Source: Eleusine coracana subsp. coracana
Lineage: Eukaryota; Streptophyta; Magnoliopsida; Poales; Poaceae
Reading direction: 5' to 3'
NCBI GenBank assembly: GCA_032690845.1
Contig: CM064427.1
Coordinates: forward strand, 10,303,501 to 10,367,500
DNA length: 64,000 nt
Positions within the stretch are counted from its first letter, which is position 1. Every line of letters starts with the position of its first letter. The notes beneath the pieces are model-generated. The model worked only from the letters and a program-made list of their open reading frames with translations. It searched no databases and was not told the DNA's origin. This document shows positions 49,615-61,325 of the stretch, in pieces. The position numbers and the translations under genes are program-made.

Positions 49615-51691
49615 ATGATGTCGTCAGAATGTGAAAATTATTTAGAACCTCTTTTGCTTGATGGCTTAAGTTATGTGTCTTGGTGTAACTGCATGCTAGA
49701 AGCACTTAGAGCTATTGATCCCATTTTATTGAGCATTGTGGATGTAAGCATTAGTTCCCCAAATTTTAATTGGGATAATTGCTCCGATGAGGAAGTAAAA
49801 TGCTTGCAACAAAATGCTCAAGCTACTAATGTCTTGATGAGTGCTTTAAGTGCAGATCTTCTTAAAAGAAAGATGCTCATCTTCTTAAAAGAAAGATGAA
49901 GATATACAAGGAGCATGGCTTCCTAAAAGATGCTCATCTTCTTTGGATGGCACTAAAAGAAAAATTCTCAAAGTGCAAGAATGATGACTCGGCAACAAAG
50001 GAGACACTGTCCAAGTGTCAAGATGGCCAACAACAGAAAGTTGAGTACTCTCTGGAAAAACAGGTCAAACCGGTTTTGGTAACACGTCAGACTGGTTTTC
50101 CTAGAAAATCAGAAAGTACATAAAAAATAAATAAGCGTCATCGACAAAGCGAAGAGTCAACATCAAAGAGAAGTGGTGCATGCCTCATGGCCAAAGAAAA
50201 GAAGAAGAAAAGGAAATCCAAGAAAAATGAAGTGAAAGTGAGGATGACTTTGAGTTTGACAACTTGAGCAAGAAGGATTTGTTCAAGTTAATGAAAGTGT
50301 TTAAGAAAGTGCAAACTCAAGAGATGCAGCTAGAAAAGCAAGAAGCATATCTCATTGACAAGATTGAAGAACTTAAAGCCTTGAGACAAGATTATGAGAA
50401 TCTTATCGAATCTCATGAATCCTTGACTAGTAAATATGAAAAACTAGAAAAGGAACATTCTTGTGCCGCTAAAAATTCTTTACATGCAGCATCCATGCAG
50501 GAAGAAAATGGTAGCCTCAAGGCTAGACTTGAAGAACTCACCATCAAGCATGCTACCTTGCAAAAGGATCATGAAGAGCTTTTGTGCTCTCATGAGAAGC
50601 TTGTAGATACACATGTCATGCTTGAAGTTGCTCATGAGGTTGTAATTACAGTGGTAACACCCTCTCAACCTCACTCACAAGAATGCACATGCTCACAAAA
50701 GTCTATTGAATTTATTTGTGCTAATCCTTGTTGCTCTCAAAGCCAACATTCGAATGTTGAGCAAGTTCTTGTAGAATCTTGTGATGAATTTATAGCTCAG
50801 GAAAATGACAATCCCAAGCTAGAAGTCAAGAGACTTGAAAATGAAGTGATCAAGTTGAAGGGCAAGGCTCAAGTGCAATCACCTCAAGATAACCGTGACA
50901 ACACGGCGAAGAAGCTTGAGGCAACCTGCACAAGACCTGCTCTTCCACGAAATAACAAGGCTCGTGATCACAAGAATCAACAAAAGAGCAAGAGAAGTTT
51001 TGATGACGTAAAGTGTTTCAAGTGCTCCAACATGGGTCATTATGCCTTTATGTGCACAATCAAGTTTGATGACCAAGTGAAGCATTCAAGAAGAAGTAGA
51101 AATACTATCAAGAAGGGAGTGTGCTTTGGGTGCAAGAAAAAGAGGCATATGATTGCTGTCTACCCTGGAGCTATTACTGACAGGAAAAACCAGCCAGACC
51201 AGTTTGGGAAACAGATCAGACCGGTTTTGGGACTTCCTGCACAAAACAATAGCAAAAAGATTCTTGAGTACAACAGCTCAAGTAAGAATCCATACATGAA
51301 GGGTCATCAACAGAAAGAAGAAAATAGAGTGACCGACAAGATCAAAAGGCGAATATGCTATACTTGCCGAGACAAAGGACATCTTAGCAAAGATTGTCCA
51401 AACGGTAACCTGTCGAACATCAAAAGTGTCAACTCTATTTCAGATAATCTTAATAAGGCAAAGTGTGGTACTAGTACTAGCATGGTGATTAGTTCATCAC
51501 ATGTTGGTACAAGGACTATTTGGGTGCCTAAATCATTGTTGACTATAAGGACCCAACATGTCTTGGGTACCAAAACGAGCATGATTCATGAAGCAGGAGT
51601 TTATAGGTGCATTGGATCCTTGAGCAAGGAAAGAAGGTGTCGATCTTATGGCTCAAGCATATGGCAAGTGTTCACATCCAAAAACCAATGA
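49615..51691 (+). pseudogene. Sirevirus-like gag with coiled coil and three zinc knuckles
   Basis: Start MMSSECENYLEPLLLDGLSY at 49615. NVLMSALSADLLKRK and KDAHLLWMALKEKF mark the gag domain. A 17-bp duplication (ATGCTCATCTTCTTAAA) breaks the frame at about 49890, and a stop at 50121 precedes the main piece. 50264-51691 (475 codons) is a coiled coil over residues 1-140, then CFKCSNMGHYAFMC (about 250), a decayed CFGCKKKRHMIAVY (about 286), CYTCRDKGHLSKDC (about 365) and TIWVPKSLL, which in Sireviruses stands just before protease. Two copies of the GACCGGTTTT dyad lie inside the coding frame (50058, 51188). The product would be the capsid protein. Confidence 0.85.
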
Positions 51692-53235
51692 CACCTTGGG
51701 AAGATAGCAAGTTATCCAATCTACTCTTGTGTGTAAGAAAATTTACCATTCATGTCCTAGAGTGAAATTTGCAAACTAACATCAAATTTCTATCTATGCC
51801 ACAAGATGCGTTTAATTGCTCTCAAGTAGAGCAAATACTTATTTGTATACAGGTATATGTAAAGATTGGAATACAACACATGTATTACATGATCCAAAGT
51901 CAAGCATTTGCTAAGGTGACAGAAAAATGGGCTGAAAAGCAGAGAAACCAGCATGACCGGTTCTGGAAACCGGTCAGACCGGTTTTGGTTGATGACTGTT
52001 TTCAGAATCAGAAATGTCACAAAATTGTTGGATTTACTCAAGTTATGACCTTGGCATGAATACACACATATGGAGGTGTAAGTATCACTTATCTTCTCTC
52101 AAACTTGCAAAATCTTGAAATGTGACCGAATTATGGAATAAACTCTTCTTGATCCCTAACCGAAATATGTATGCCATATATGCTATTGAACTTCAACTGG
52201 GCATATATTAAGGGGGAGTTTATTCCATAATTTGTGTCTTTGGAACTAATGCGCTATATGAGTGCTTTTGTAGCATTATGTATAAATTTGTGTTTCACCA
52301 TGGAGCAATTATATTGCTCTCCGACTTCACATGATGCTCGAAAGTAAAAAGAAAGACTAGTGATGGAGTCAATGATTGGTGATGACACAAGAAAGTGGTT
52401 ATTCTTCACCAAAAATGAAGAAAAGAGTGTTTTGAGCAAAGGTACATTTTATTTGGTTATTTATTTTGGCATTGCTTTGTGCATCTAAGCCCTACTCATT
52501 ACTAGTGTGTTTTTGACATGGCATCTTGTATGAAGTACCATCAAAGTTCGTCTCTCGATGTTGTCATCTAGCGAATATTTGTTTGATGTCATCTTTCTCT
52601 CATCATATATAAGATGCTCACTCATGTCATGAGTTTAAATTAAGAGATGACATGAACCAAATATTCCATGATGATATTTAAACTTGAATGATGCATGTTC
52701 TGAGTGCTATAGATAAATCTTTTTCAAAAATTTAATAGTATATCTGCTAGTGTGGTGTGATTTTCAAAATTACTTGGTTCTTGGTCTTTATGACCATATC
52801 AAATTACTTGTGACTATAGTTATCATTGGTTGATTGTTGGCTAGTCATGCGTAAGGAGATGCTCTCAAGTCATCTCTTAATTCTCAAGAAAATTCCATCA
52901 AGTGATGAACCTCATTCCAATACTTATCTGAAGAATTTCATCTTATGCATCCTCTAGGAGGTCCAAGGCCAACTCCCTGTAAATTGGGCCGAATGGAAGT
53001 TTCTGACTGAAACAGGTCAGACCTGTTTCCATAACCGGTCAAACCAGTTTTTGTCTATTAAGCCGAGAAGTTCCCCCCTTTAGTCAAATCCTTCCATATT
53101 CCTCTCTACAATACCAATGTTCTAACTCCCTATCAATCTCTCACAGAATATGGACTTTTTCTGTTTTATCCCACAAAAGCGGTCAGGCCGGTTTGCAAAA
53201 CCAGCCAGACCGGTTTTTGTGAGTTATTCTATTAT
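51692..53235 (+). other. Non-coding internal region where pol is missing
   Basis: It contains no protease, integrase or RT similarity. It has the purine tract AAGGGGGAG at 52210, resembling what follows RNase H in this lineage, and three dyad sites (51945, 53010, 53175). So the DNA jumps from the end of gag directly to the 3' region. Confidence 0.7.
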
Positions 53236-55258
53236 GTGGACCCCAGGCTACCTCTCTCTCTCCTCACTCCATTCTCTCATCCAGTACTCGAACCCCTTCT
53301 CCATGGCCGGCGCCTCCATGGTGATTTAGTGATTCCTCCGTGGAATCTCCTTCCTCTTTGTGTGGAAGGGTTCACCCAAGTCAGCTACATTGTTTTCAAG
53401 GACCAGCTCAACCGATTGGATCTTCCTCTTCCTTCCCAAAGGGGCAGCAAGGATGACCGATGATGGTAGTGCTCATGGAAGGAGAGTCAAAGGTCGACAT
53501 GACAGTGATGTTGGTTCAGATGACATCATTGGATCATCTCAGAATCTGAGAAAGAGCATGACACAGAAACAGCTACCCCGTGGTAAAATGATCATTGAGG
53601 AAGCAGATGGTATGGAAATAGAGGAGTCTTCTAGTGATGGTGATAATGTGAAAGATGAGGATTTCCACATATCCCCTAGGAGAGGCCTGAGACCAGCTGC
53701 ATCACATAATGACAGCAGTGATGATGGAGAGGATGATGATGGTGACGGGGATGATGAGGATGATGCCCCTCAGCCAGAAATGCACAAACCATCAGGACCT
53801 CCAAGGAGAAAGGCTACAATCTACAGAGGGAAGACAGACCTTGTGAGGGACATGAGACAGGTAGATCCAAGAACAACAACTAAGAAAGCCACAGACTATA
53901 GGCTTTGGACTTTTTTCCAGCAGGACTACTATAAGACTATCATCATGGCCAAGGATAGACCTATATCCATGGCACAATGGGTAGACTGGGAGTACGTGAA
54001 AAAGAAAAACAACCCTATTTTCAATGAGATCATTGTTGCATGTACAAGACAAAGGGTGAAGAAAATAATGGGTTTTGCCTATGACTGCAATAATGAAATC
54101 ATTGCCCAATTCTATGCCACAGTCTTCTTTGAGGAGGATGAAAATGTGAGAAAAATGCATTGGATGACAGAGGGTGAGTGATTCAGTGTGACTTATGCTC
54201 ACTTTGCTAGATTTCTCAGTTTTGGACCCAAGGATATGGATCGTCCTCAGATTCATGCTCATCCCTAGCAGACAATGACATTAGATTCATGTATATTCCA
54301 GCAGAGGCAGCTGCACGTGTAGGCACAGTGAGTAACTTGTATACCTTAACTCCGTCCTGAATAAGATGTTTAGGAGAACTATTGTGTCTAGAGATGGTGA
54401 TCCTTCCAACATTTCTTTTTATGCCAAGAACATGCTTGCAATGATGAGAGAAGGTGCAGGACACTTCAGTGTGTCAGACTTCATATGGGAGGAAATCAAG
54501 GGCATTGCTAGTAATCCCCAGAAAGTCTGTGGCTATGCTCCCTATCTCATGCATATAATTGAGAATGTAACCCAAACCACATATAAGAAAGAAACAGGAA
54601 AGAAAGGTGAACATATCCACCAGCCACTGAAAGTGAAACCTTCTAAGAAAGTGTTGGTCCCACCGGCTCCTATTGATCCACAACCTTCTCCTCCACCTCA
54701 GATTTCTCCTTAGAGACAGAATGAACCTCAGGGGCAGCATAGTGAGCACAGGGAGCAAGCAACCTCCTCACATGGGTGTGAGAATCCTTCTTCTCCTATA
54801 CAAGGTTGTTAAATTATCTCTCTGACATCTGCAAATCATAGCACTCTATTGAGGTGAGGCAACGCCATGAAGTGGCTACTAGAAGAAAGGAGAATAAGAA
54901 AATGAAGAAAATCCAAGCACAATTATTGCCTAATGATCCTCCTTCTCCACCTGGCTCATAAGATGAACCAATTCCAGAATTAGAGCCCATTGATGCCAGG
55001 ATAGCAAGAATAGAGCAAAGTAAGGGATGGAGATGGTTCAGTTATACCCACATGGGTGGACAACATGATGCATCATCTTCACCACCACCACCTCCTCCTC
55101 CACCACCACCACAGCCATATGATAACCCTGATCTTGCTACAGCGGCTATGAATGCACTCTTTGGGACTTTTGGTATTGGTATGGTTGCTCCTCCTTCCAC
55201 TTCTTTTTCAGCTACCACTATCCCACTCTTACCTTTCTATCTTCCAGGAGAGCATTGG
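53236..55258 (+). pseudogene. Extra ORF: putative plant transposon protein (Transposase_32-like)
   Basis: The main piece (53360-54181) has a Ser/Asp-rich head, an acidic run (about 53700-53770), then ATDYRLWTFFQQDYYKTIIM, PISMAQWVDWEYVKKK, CNNEIIAQFYATVFFEE and MHWMTEG. A stop at 54179-54181 interrupts it; FSVTYAHFARFLSFGPKD follows. 54366-54713 adds AGHFSVSDFIWEEIKGIA and CGYAPYLMHIIENV. A proline-run tail is at 55052-55258. These blocks are what I know from the grass family annotated as 'putative plant transposon protein'. Its role is unknown. It occupies the place where some Sireviruses have an env-like gene. The C-terminus runs straight into segment X at about 55259, so it is truncated. 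Confidence 0.7.
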
Positions 55259-55260
55259 AT

Positions 55261-55925
55261 CCTTCACCCTCAACTGAGGGCTCGACGCCTCCTCGGTCAA
55301 TCCCGTGCTGCCATATTGTCCGTAGCATATCCCATACCGGCAAGTAGAGTGGTTGTTAGTGTGCTGTTAGAAGGTTTTACAAATGACAGATGAAGAAGAT
55401 CAACAACAGGTTGTCTGTTAATTCTCAACTTGCACCAATCACTAAATATAGAATGTCCTATACTATACATATAGAAAATATCTATTTTTTCGTGCTTTGG
55501 AAGTCGTTCATTCAGTCATGTTGTGATCTCTTGACGTGGTTTCGTCCAATAGACGGGTACATTTTCCCTTACTAGCAGTATTGCTGGGCCCTTTTCTTGC
55601 TGGGGCCTGGTGCTATATCATATGGGCAGCACGTGTCGCCTTGGCCTGGTTAATGTGAAAGCCTAGCCCAACAGGAAGCCTAAGCGAGCGACTCTCCTGT
55701 GTGTGTACTATAACTTATGGTTACTGTAGCATGGAGGGAATTGTCCTATAAGGGTAGTTTGGGTAGAGTGTGACTAGAATAAAAATCCAGTCATAGAATG
55801 CAAAATAACTTGAGATAATCCTTTTATGTGAAGTGAGAACCATAGCATAAGAGTTATTTGATGAGGTAGGACTCGCACAACATGTGAGCGGGTCCAGAGC
55901 CGTATTCTATGCTTAGGGTGTTATA
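55261..55925 (+). repeat. LTR-like segment X, copy 2
   Basis: It matches 46974-47635 nearly throughout (for example AGGGCTCGACGCCTCCTC, AAGGTTTTACAAATGACA, AACATGTGAGCGGGTCCAG). It is followed by the same GGTGGTATC-TGAAAG junction as at 47637-47650. It starts abruptly inside the extra ORF. Confidence 0.9.
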
Positions 55926-55934
55926 GGTGGTATC

Positions 55935-57533
55935 TGAAAGTGCATCTAGGCCCCTAGTGGGTTTTGGTGAGTTGATTGACAAAACTATTAAAGAACTAAT
56001 AAGTTTATTGAGATGATGAGCAGGAATTTAATTATGATACTATTATGGACCATCATTCACATACGTGCTTATGGATATTATTTTTGATGAAGATCACATA
56101 TTCCATGAGACAATTTATTGTGTATGACAAACAAGTGAACAATGAAGAAAAGAGACATGGGTGCACAATCTTATCTTTACACGACTCTACCATGATGACT
56201 AAAAAATAAAAAAGGATATCATGTTGACAAGGAAATATCAATCAAAATTCAATCAATCAAATGAAGAAAAGGAAGTATGGCTTATTGTGGATGTGCTTAG
56301 ATTTTCTATTCATGTTGACAACCCCAACTGAAGCAAAATTGATCAAATGGCAAAGTGACAAAACTATAAGCTCAACAAGTGAAAAATGTATCTTTGTCTT
56401 TAATCCTGTGTATAGGTTTGTCATTCTATCAAGGGGGATGCAACATAGTGCTTCTATTGGTACAAAGTGCTCAAAGTCCTATGTGAGAAGCCATGAGAGA
56501 AAACCTTGAAAACCTAACCCTGTTGTGCTGATCTGCATAAAATAGGTTTGACCAGTTTTGCAAACAGGTCAGACCGGTTTTGGAAATCTTGAGCTTAGGG
56601 TCTGGTTTGGGTGTGGGAGTCTTGTAGACTTTGTTTAGAGCCTATAGACAAAAGTTGGTGAAATGAGATCAATCTAAAAGGAGTGGAGTGTCTTTTTGGT
56701 GTTCTAACCAAAACAGGTCAGACCGGTTTTGGCTGACAGAGCCAATGGCTAGTTTTTTAGAAAGAGTTTAAATAGCCTCCCTCCCCCTCCTTCGTGTGCT
56801 GCTGGTTCCAGAACATTTCTAAGCATACCAATGGCCATATTGAGCTCTCCTCAGCACCTCTTTGTGAGACTTGAGTGATTTTGTGAAAAATCTTTGAGTT
56901 GGGTTGAGAGATTTGAGCTAAGTGAGCATTAGTGAGCAAATCCAAGCCTTGAGCACTTTGTGGCTGCGTCGAGCATTTCGTGAACCATTTTTTACTCTTG
57001 GAGGTGAAGCCTCCTAGACGGCTAGGCGTTACCCACGAGCTCCCAAGTTGTGGTGAGCCACGGGTCAGTTTGTGAGGGCTGCGATCTTGCCTCCGCAAGG
57101 AAAAAAATCAAGCTAGTGGATTGGGGAAAGTGGTTGAAAGAGACCCGGCTTGGAGTTGGCTTTTGAGCGGCTCAAGCTTCCTTAACGGAGACGTAGGATT
57201 CACGGGGTGAATCTGAACTTTGGCAAACAAGCACTTGTGTCTCCTTGTTCGGTTTGCATTTCTTGTTTATTTTCTAACTCATATTGTGCTTCTGTTTTGA
57301 TCTACTTGAGTGTGCTTATTTATGTTGTGTAGAGGCTAAGTCCTTCTGCGAGGAACATTTACTGAAGCACCACTTCGAGTATTGGTTTGAGTTAGAGTCA
57401 ATAATCTGCATTTCTGCATTCCCTGTCAAAATAGGTTTGACCGGTTTGGACTAATTTCTGTTTAAGTTTTAAAACTATAGGTTTCACCTATCCCCCCCCC
57501 CCCCCCCCTCTAGGTGACATCAAGGTCCTTTCA
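55935..57533 (+). repeat. 3' LTR of the 47.6-57.5 kb copia element
   Basis: It is 1599 bp and ends CTTTCA followed by the target duplication gtatc. It carries a ~280-bp deletion relative to the 5' LTR at about 56288 (junction ATTGTG/GATGTGC, short shared GTG) and a 17-C run at 57492-57508, where the 5' LTR has CACCCCACTCC. Confidence 0.9.
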
Positions 57534-57806
57534 GTATCAAAATCGAATCTCGAGGTTTCACGGTGGCTAGGTGTGATGGATGTGGTTGCAGTAAATCGTG
57601 CTTACTGTAGCATGATGGGAATTGTGCCATATCGGTAGTTTGAGGAGAGTATGACCAGGATACAAACCTATTAATAGAATGCAAACTAACTTGGATTAAC
57701 CCTTTTATTGAAAGCAAGCACAAAAGCATAAGAGTTATTGCATGAAGTGGGACCCACACAATGTGTGAGCGGTTATGGAGCCGTATTCTGGGCTTGGGGT
57801 GTTACA
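57534..57806 (+). repeat. Remainder of the X-type element (leader and 3' LTR end)
   Basis: After gtatc the sequence continues AAAATCGAATCTCGAGG, as a gypsy leader after a primer site would. From about 57595 it matches the last 210 bp of segment X (TTACTGTAGCATG, GGGTGTTACA at the end). It reads as the 5' leader joined to the tail of a second X LTR, the inside being deleted. Confidence 0.6.
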
Positions 57807-59720
57807 GTCAAGTTAGACCATTTTACTAGCAAATGAACATATGCATGTCCTAAGAGTGGAACCGTAGGTCTTTGGACTTTTTAAGAATTCTCATCTAATT
57901 ATGTCAACTTTTAAAGAATTTATCTAGGTGTATGAACTAATTATATAGTTGAGCTCATATTCACACCTCTTCATTTCAACGTTTTCGATTCACCTGGCAC
58001 TTCCAGTGTGATTGAGTGTGGCAGCATAAATTGTGAGCATATAATTTTGATGACATATGGGCTTAGTGGTAGTAGCATGAGTAGCATGTAAAGCCAAACT
58101 CATCTAGGATGTATTCTTAATGTGATGAGGTTGCTTGAAACTCTCGGTAGTGGCAAGCGCGTAGTAGCAAAGGTTGATGGTCGAGGGGACAGTTGAACTT
58201 TGAAAAGTACAGTAGCTCTATTGATGTCTACATGGTGTTTGTGGACGTGTAGGAGGGTTTGAGACCTGAGCTCATCCATGATGCAGAAGGTGCCAAAAAC
58301 AAACAACGACATGAACGTAAAATCCAGCTGTGGATGGCATGGCCACATCAACAAAAAAAAAAGCTTGAATGAAGAGGTCTAGATTTGAGCTTAATGACAA
58401 AATTAGTTTATGGGACAAGATGAACATTTTTGAAATTTGATGAATCTAGATGAGAATTTTCAAATAGCTGAAGGACTTATGGTGCATTTTACTCCATGTC
58501 CTCATTTACCTCTATCGACCATTGAATAGTTCTAGGTCTTCAACCACTATTTTAATTTCCTGACAGCGTCCAAGGGAAAGCTATTTCTATTTTGCTGAAT
58601 ATCATTATCTAATACATATGATGTGACAACAACTTCTTAAAAAAATCTCCAGAATATGAGAACAACTTTCAAATTAGTATTAGAGGATTTTTTTATGAAG
58701 CTTTTTCTTAGTGTACCCCATGTACCATATTTTATGACAAATGTATGCCTTGCAGCCATAGTCATTCATTTCATATAGTACATCAACCAGTGCATTTTCT
58801 TCTTCTATAGTCCACATTCTCATGTCGGTCTTCCTAAGCAGCCTTTTTGTTTTATTTCCCTTGTTCACCTATCTCACTACCATCCAAATGGTTCTAAAAT
58901 ATGCAAAAAGTGTATTCGCCAATACAAAGTATTAGTTCTTTGAGGTTTATTTATTTCTTTACTTGAAACTACTTCCATCTCTTAAGCAACAGTATCAATA
59001 TTGGTCGCAACAGAATATTGAAGTGTCAAATACATCGTTGATAATCTTTCCTCATGGAGTGAGTTTTCTCATCATAAACTAATATATGTAGGAACATTGC
59101 TATTGTTTATTGAACTTTTACGTTCCAGTATCTCATAGTTCTCCAACATCCCTCACAAAAGGACATAAGGTCCAAAAACATCTTTCATCCTTTCAAAGTT
59201 GTTGAACACAAAGAAGATCACTTCCATAAATAATATCATTTTCATACTTTAAAATGATAATTGATTCCTTAATCATCCATTATTGTTTCAATCTAATAAA
59301 AAATCAATACAAAAAACAACATATAAGCCCACAAAAAATTTCATCATATGACATGAACAATAGAAATATTTCTCTTCAATATAGGTCACGTCAAGTTCTG
59401 TTAAATAAAATTTGATAAATTCACCAACATTAAAATGTGGAGAATGAAGGTAGCGCTTGAGAATAGGGTATGGTGTATTCCAGTAGAGGCGTCTTCTAGC
59501 ATAATTGGAGTACTTAAATGAGAAGTGACTGCTAATTAAAGTACATGGGTGGGGAGTGTGGGGCCTATTGTCCAGTGTGTGTGGACTATGCTTCTTATAG
59601 CTAGTGTCTTTTATTCTCTGAACTCTAAATTAAGAAATGAAATAGAATAAGTTCTCCAATTCTTCTTGCGCTACAAATAGATAGGTGAGAGACCTTCATC
59701 TGTCTCATGCCTCGATCAAT
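57807..59720 (+). repeat. Diverged second copy of the DNA upstream of the TBL gene
   Basis: 57807-58600 resembles 37337-37460, and 58670-59440 resembles 42620-43365, in the same order and strand. The compact LTR element and the MITE present in the other copy (38258-42108) are absent here. No gene is visible. Confidence 0.65.
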
Positions 59721-59749
59721 CACCGTTGGTGGCTAAGGGGTACGACAAG

Positions 59750-60000
59750 TGGCCGCCACACATTATGAGAACAATGGGTGCCGATATGGGAGTGGACCTG
59801 GACGAAGATCCCATGGACCTGGCAGAACCGGGGGAACATGAGGAGTATCAACACGGGCCCGATAGGCACCCTGACCGATATCGACATGGGTCAGGGGCGC
59901 ACGAGGGGTTTGACATCGACTACCTGCACTGGTCCCTTCCTAGACCCATCTACGTGTGGAAGTAGCTGCTGATGAATATCTTGACCGACAGCTAGCGACA
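59750..60000 (+). pseudogene. TBL pseudogene, 3' fragment
   Basis: This corresponds to about residues 305-425 of the TBL protein at 44932-46209 with a large internal deletion. It keeps EDPMDLAEP (parent EDPVEMAEP), then HPDRYRHGSGAHEGFDIDYLHW, where Asp and His of DxxH survive but WCLPGP has become WSLPRP. After IYVW a stop replaces the next codon, and the remains of LLMNILTDS follow. The N-terminal anchor, PMR5N and the GDS motif are missing. The 3' flank to about 60300 also matches the parent flank. It cannot make a working enzyme. Confidence 0.88.
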
Positions 60001-60300
60001 GACACAAAAAAGTTTTGCTAGTTTTCTAAAATTTTCCCGGTCCTTAATTTTTTGTTCTTGAGATTGTTGATGTGGAATAAAGAAACAAACAAGTGCTTCA
60101 ATCAATCAGGTGCCGAAGCTGCTGTCGGAATTGGAAATGTCCTTAGCATTTGGCACGGTGTTTTACCTGTTCTTGTCGGCAAGGTATGCACATCAGAATG
60201 CATCAGAAATGGCAGCTGCCTTACCAATAGTCAACGGATTGAATGCTTCAGATTGCATAGTGGTTAACACAGAAAACAAAAACAGATGACCCATTCAGTA

Positions 60301-61325
60301 AACTAAACGTGCTACTGTTTCTGTTATCGCAATTTGTGTAAACCGAGAATCAGTGCTGCAGCCTACAGGTAACTTTAAGGTCCACTCTAAAAGCCAATTC
60401 CCCATGCTAGCCACAATGCTGCGCTAGAGTGTAGTAGCTTTTGTAGGCAAGGTAAAAATAAGAGGATCATAAGCAACCTACAGTCCAAAGATGGCATTGC
60501 CGACAAGAGGCTTAGGCTCATTAGCACCAAGTTTTTATTTTTACTTTTTTATTCTCCTTTTCTAAATGGTGTTCAAAACAGACAGGAGGTTCGAGCTAAG
60601 GCCTAAGGAAGGCATCTTAATTTTTGTTTTGAAATCCTCTCCTCACCATCCATCCGCCCGAACAAATCGTATTGCACAGTGAGAACCTTGTCATGCGACT
60701 TCCAGTCGTCACATGTGCACCTTAGGCAAAACGTAGCATAACTTCTGACTTCAAGATTAAAAAAAGGGAATGATGCATCGGTGAAATTTGAATGCCTGAT
60801 TTCATATATTTGCTTTGGCCCATCTTTGGTGCGTGGTTGGTCTTTGACAGATCCTAAACCAAGCTTCAGTTCATGATGTCCTGATAACTTTTTTTTGTGG
60901 GACAGTGGTGTTTCACATGCCGTCAAAAATTGTGTTCCAAGAACTACATCAGGAATAAGACCACGCAAAACCTCCCACAGTTTAAGGCCGGCCTCCTCTT
61001 GCACAGTCGTTGTTCCCCTTGTCTGCCTCTCGTGTACTTGACTTCCTCAAACCCCAAAACACCCGGAGACCAGACAACTGTCAAAGATCACTGTCTTCAG
61101 CACAAAACCACCTGAAGTGAAAAAAAAATCCCATTTCTTGCTCCAAAACAATCACGCATACAAGGAACAGAAAAAACTGGATCGTAAAATCTTGTGAAGA
61201 CAGAAGGCATCAGGCTGATCACGAGCGACATGAATTGATCTCTGCTACACAACTGACATCGGCAACCGGATCTCCATTGATTCAAGGTTTGAAGCCAGCA
61301 GTAGGCTGCACGGCCGGGTTTCATA
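60301..61325. other. Intergenic region before the tetraspanin gene
   Basis: No clear gene. A 133-codon open frame on the minus strand (60603-61004) resembles nothing I recognise and has no supporting context. The last few hundred bases should include the tetraspanin promoter and leader. Confidence 0.5.

Larger units (their letters stand above)
47645..57533 (+). mobile_element. Sirevirus-like Ty1/copia element lacking pol, inserted at gtatc
   Basis: LTRs 47645-49565 and 55935-57533 both run from TGAAAGTGCAT to GGTCCTTTCA, and gtatc occurs on both outer sides (47640-47644, 57534-57538). The primer site TTGGTATCAGAGC follows the first LTR. Inside are gag (49615-51691), then non-coding DNA with a purine tract (AAGGGGGAG, 52210), then an extra ORF region (53236-55258). 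Protease, integrase, RT and RNase H are absent. Just before the 3' LTR an extra copy of segment X (55261-55925) replaces the normal 3' end. The element is therefore both pol-less and rearranged. Confidence 0.88.

Noticed and set aside
60603..61004. Minus-strand ORF of 133 codons
   Set aside because: No motif, no splice partner, no second copy; cannot be separated from chance.
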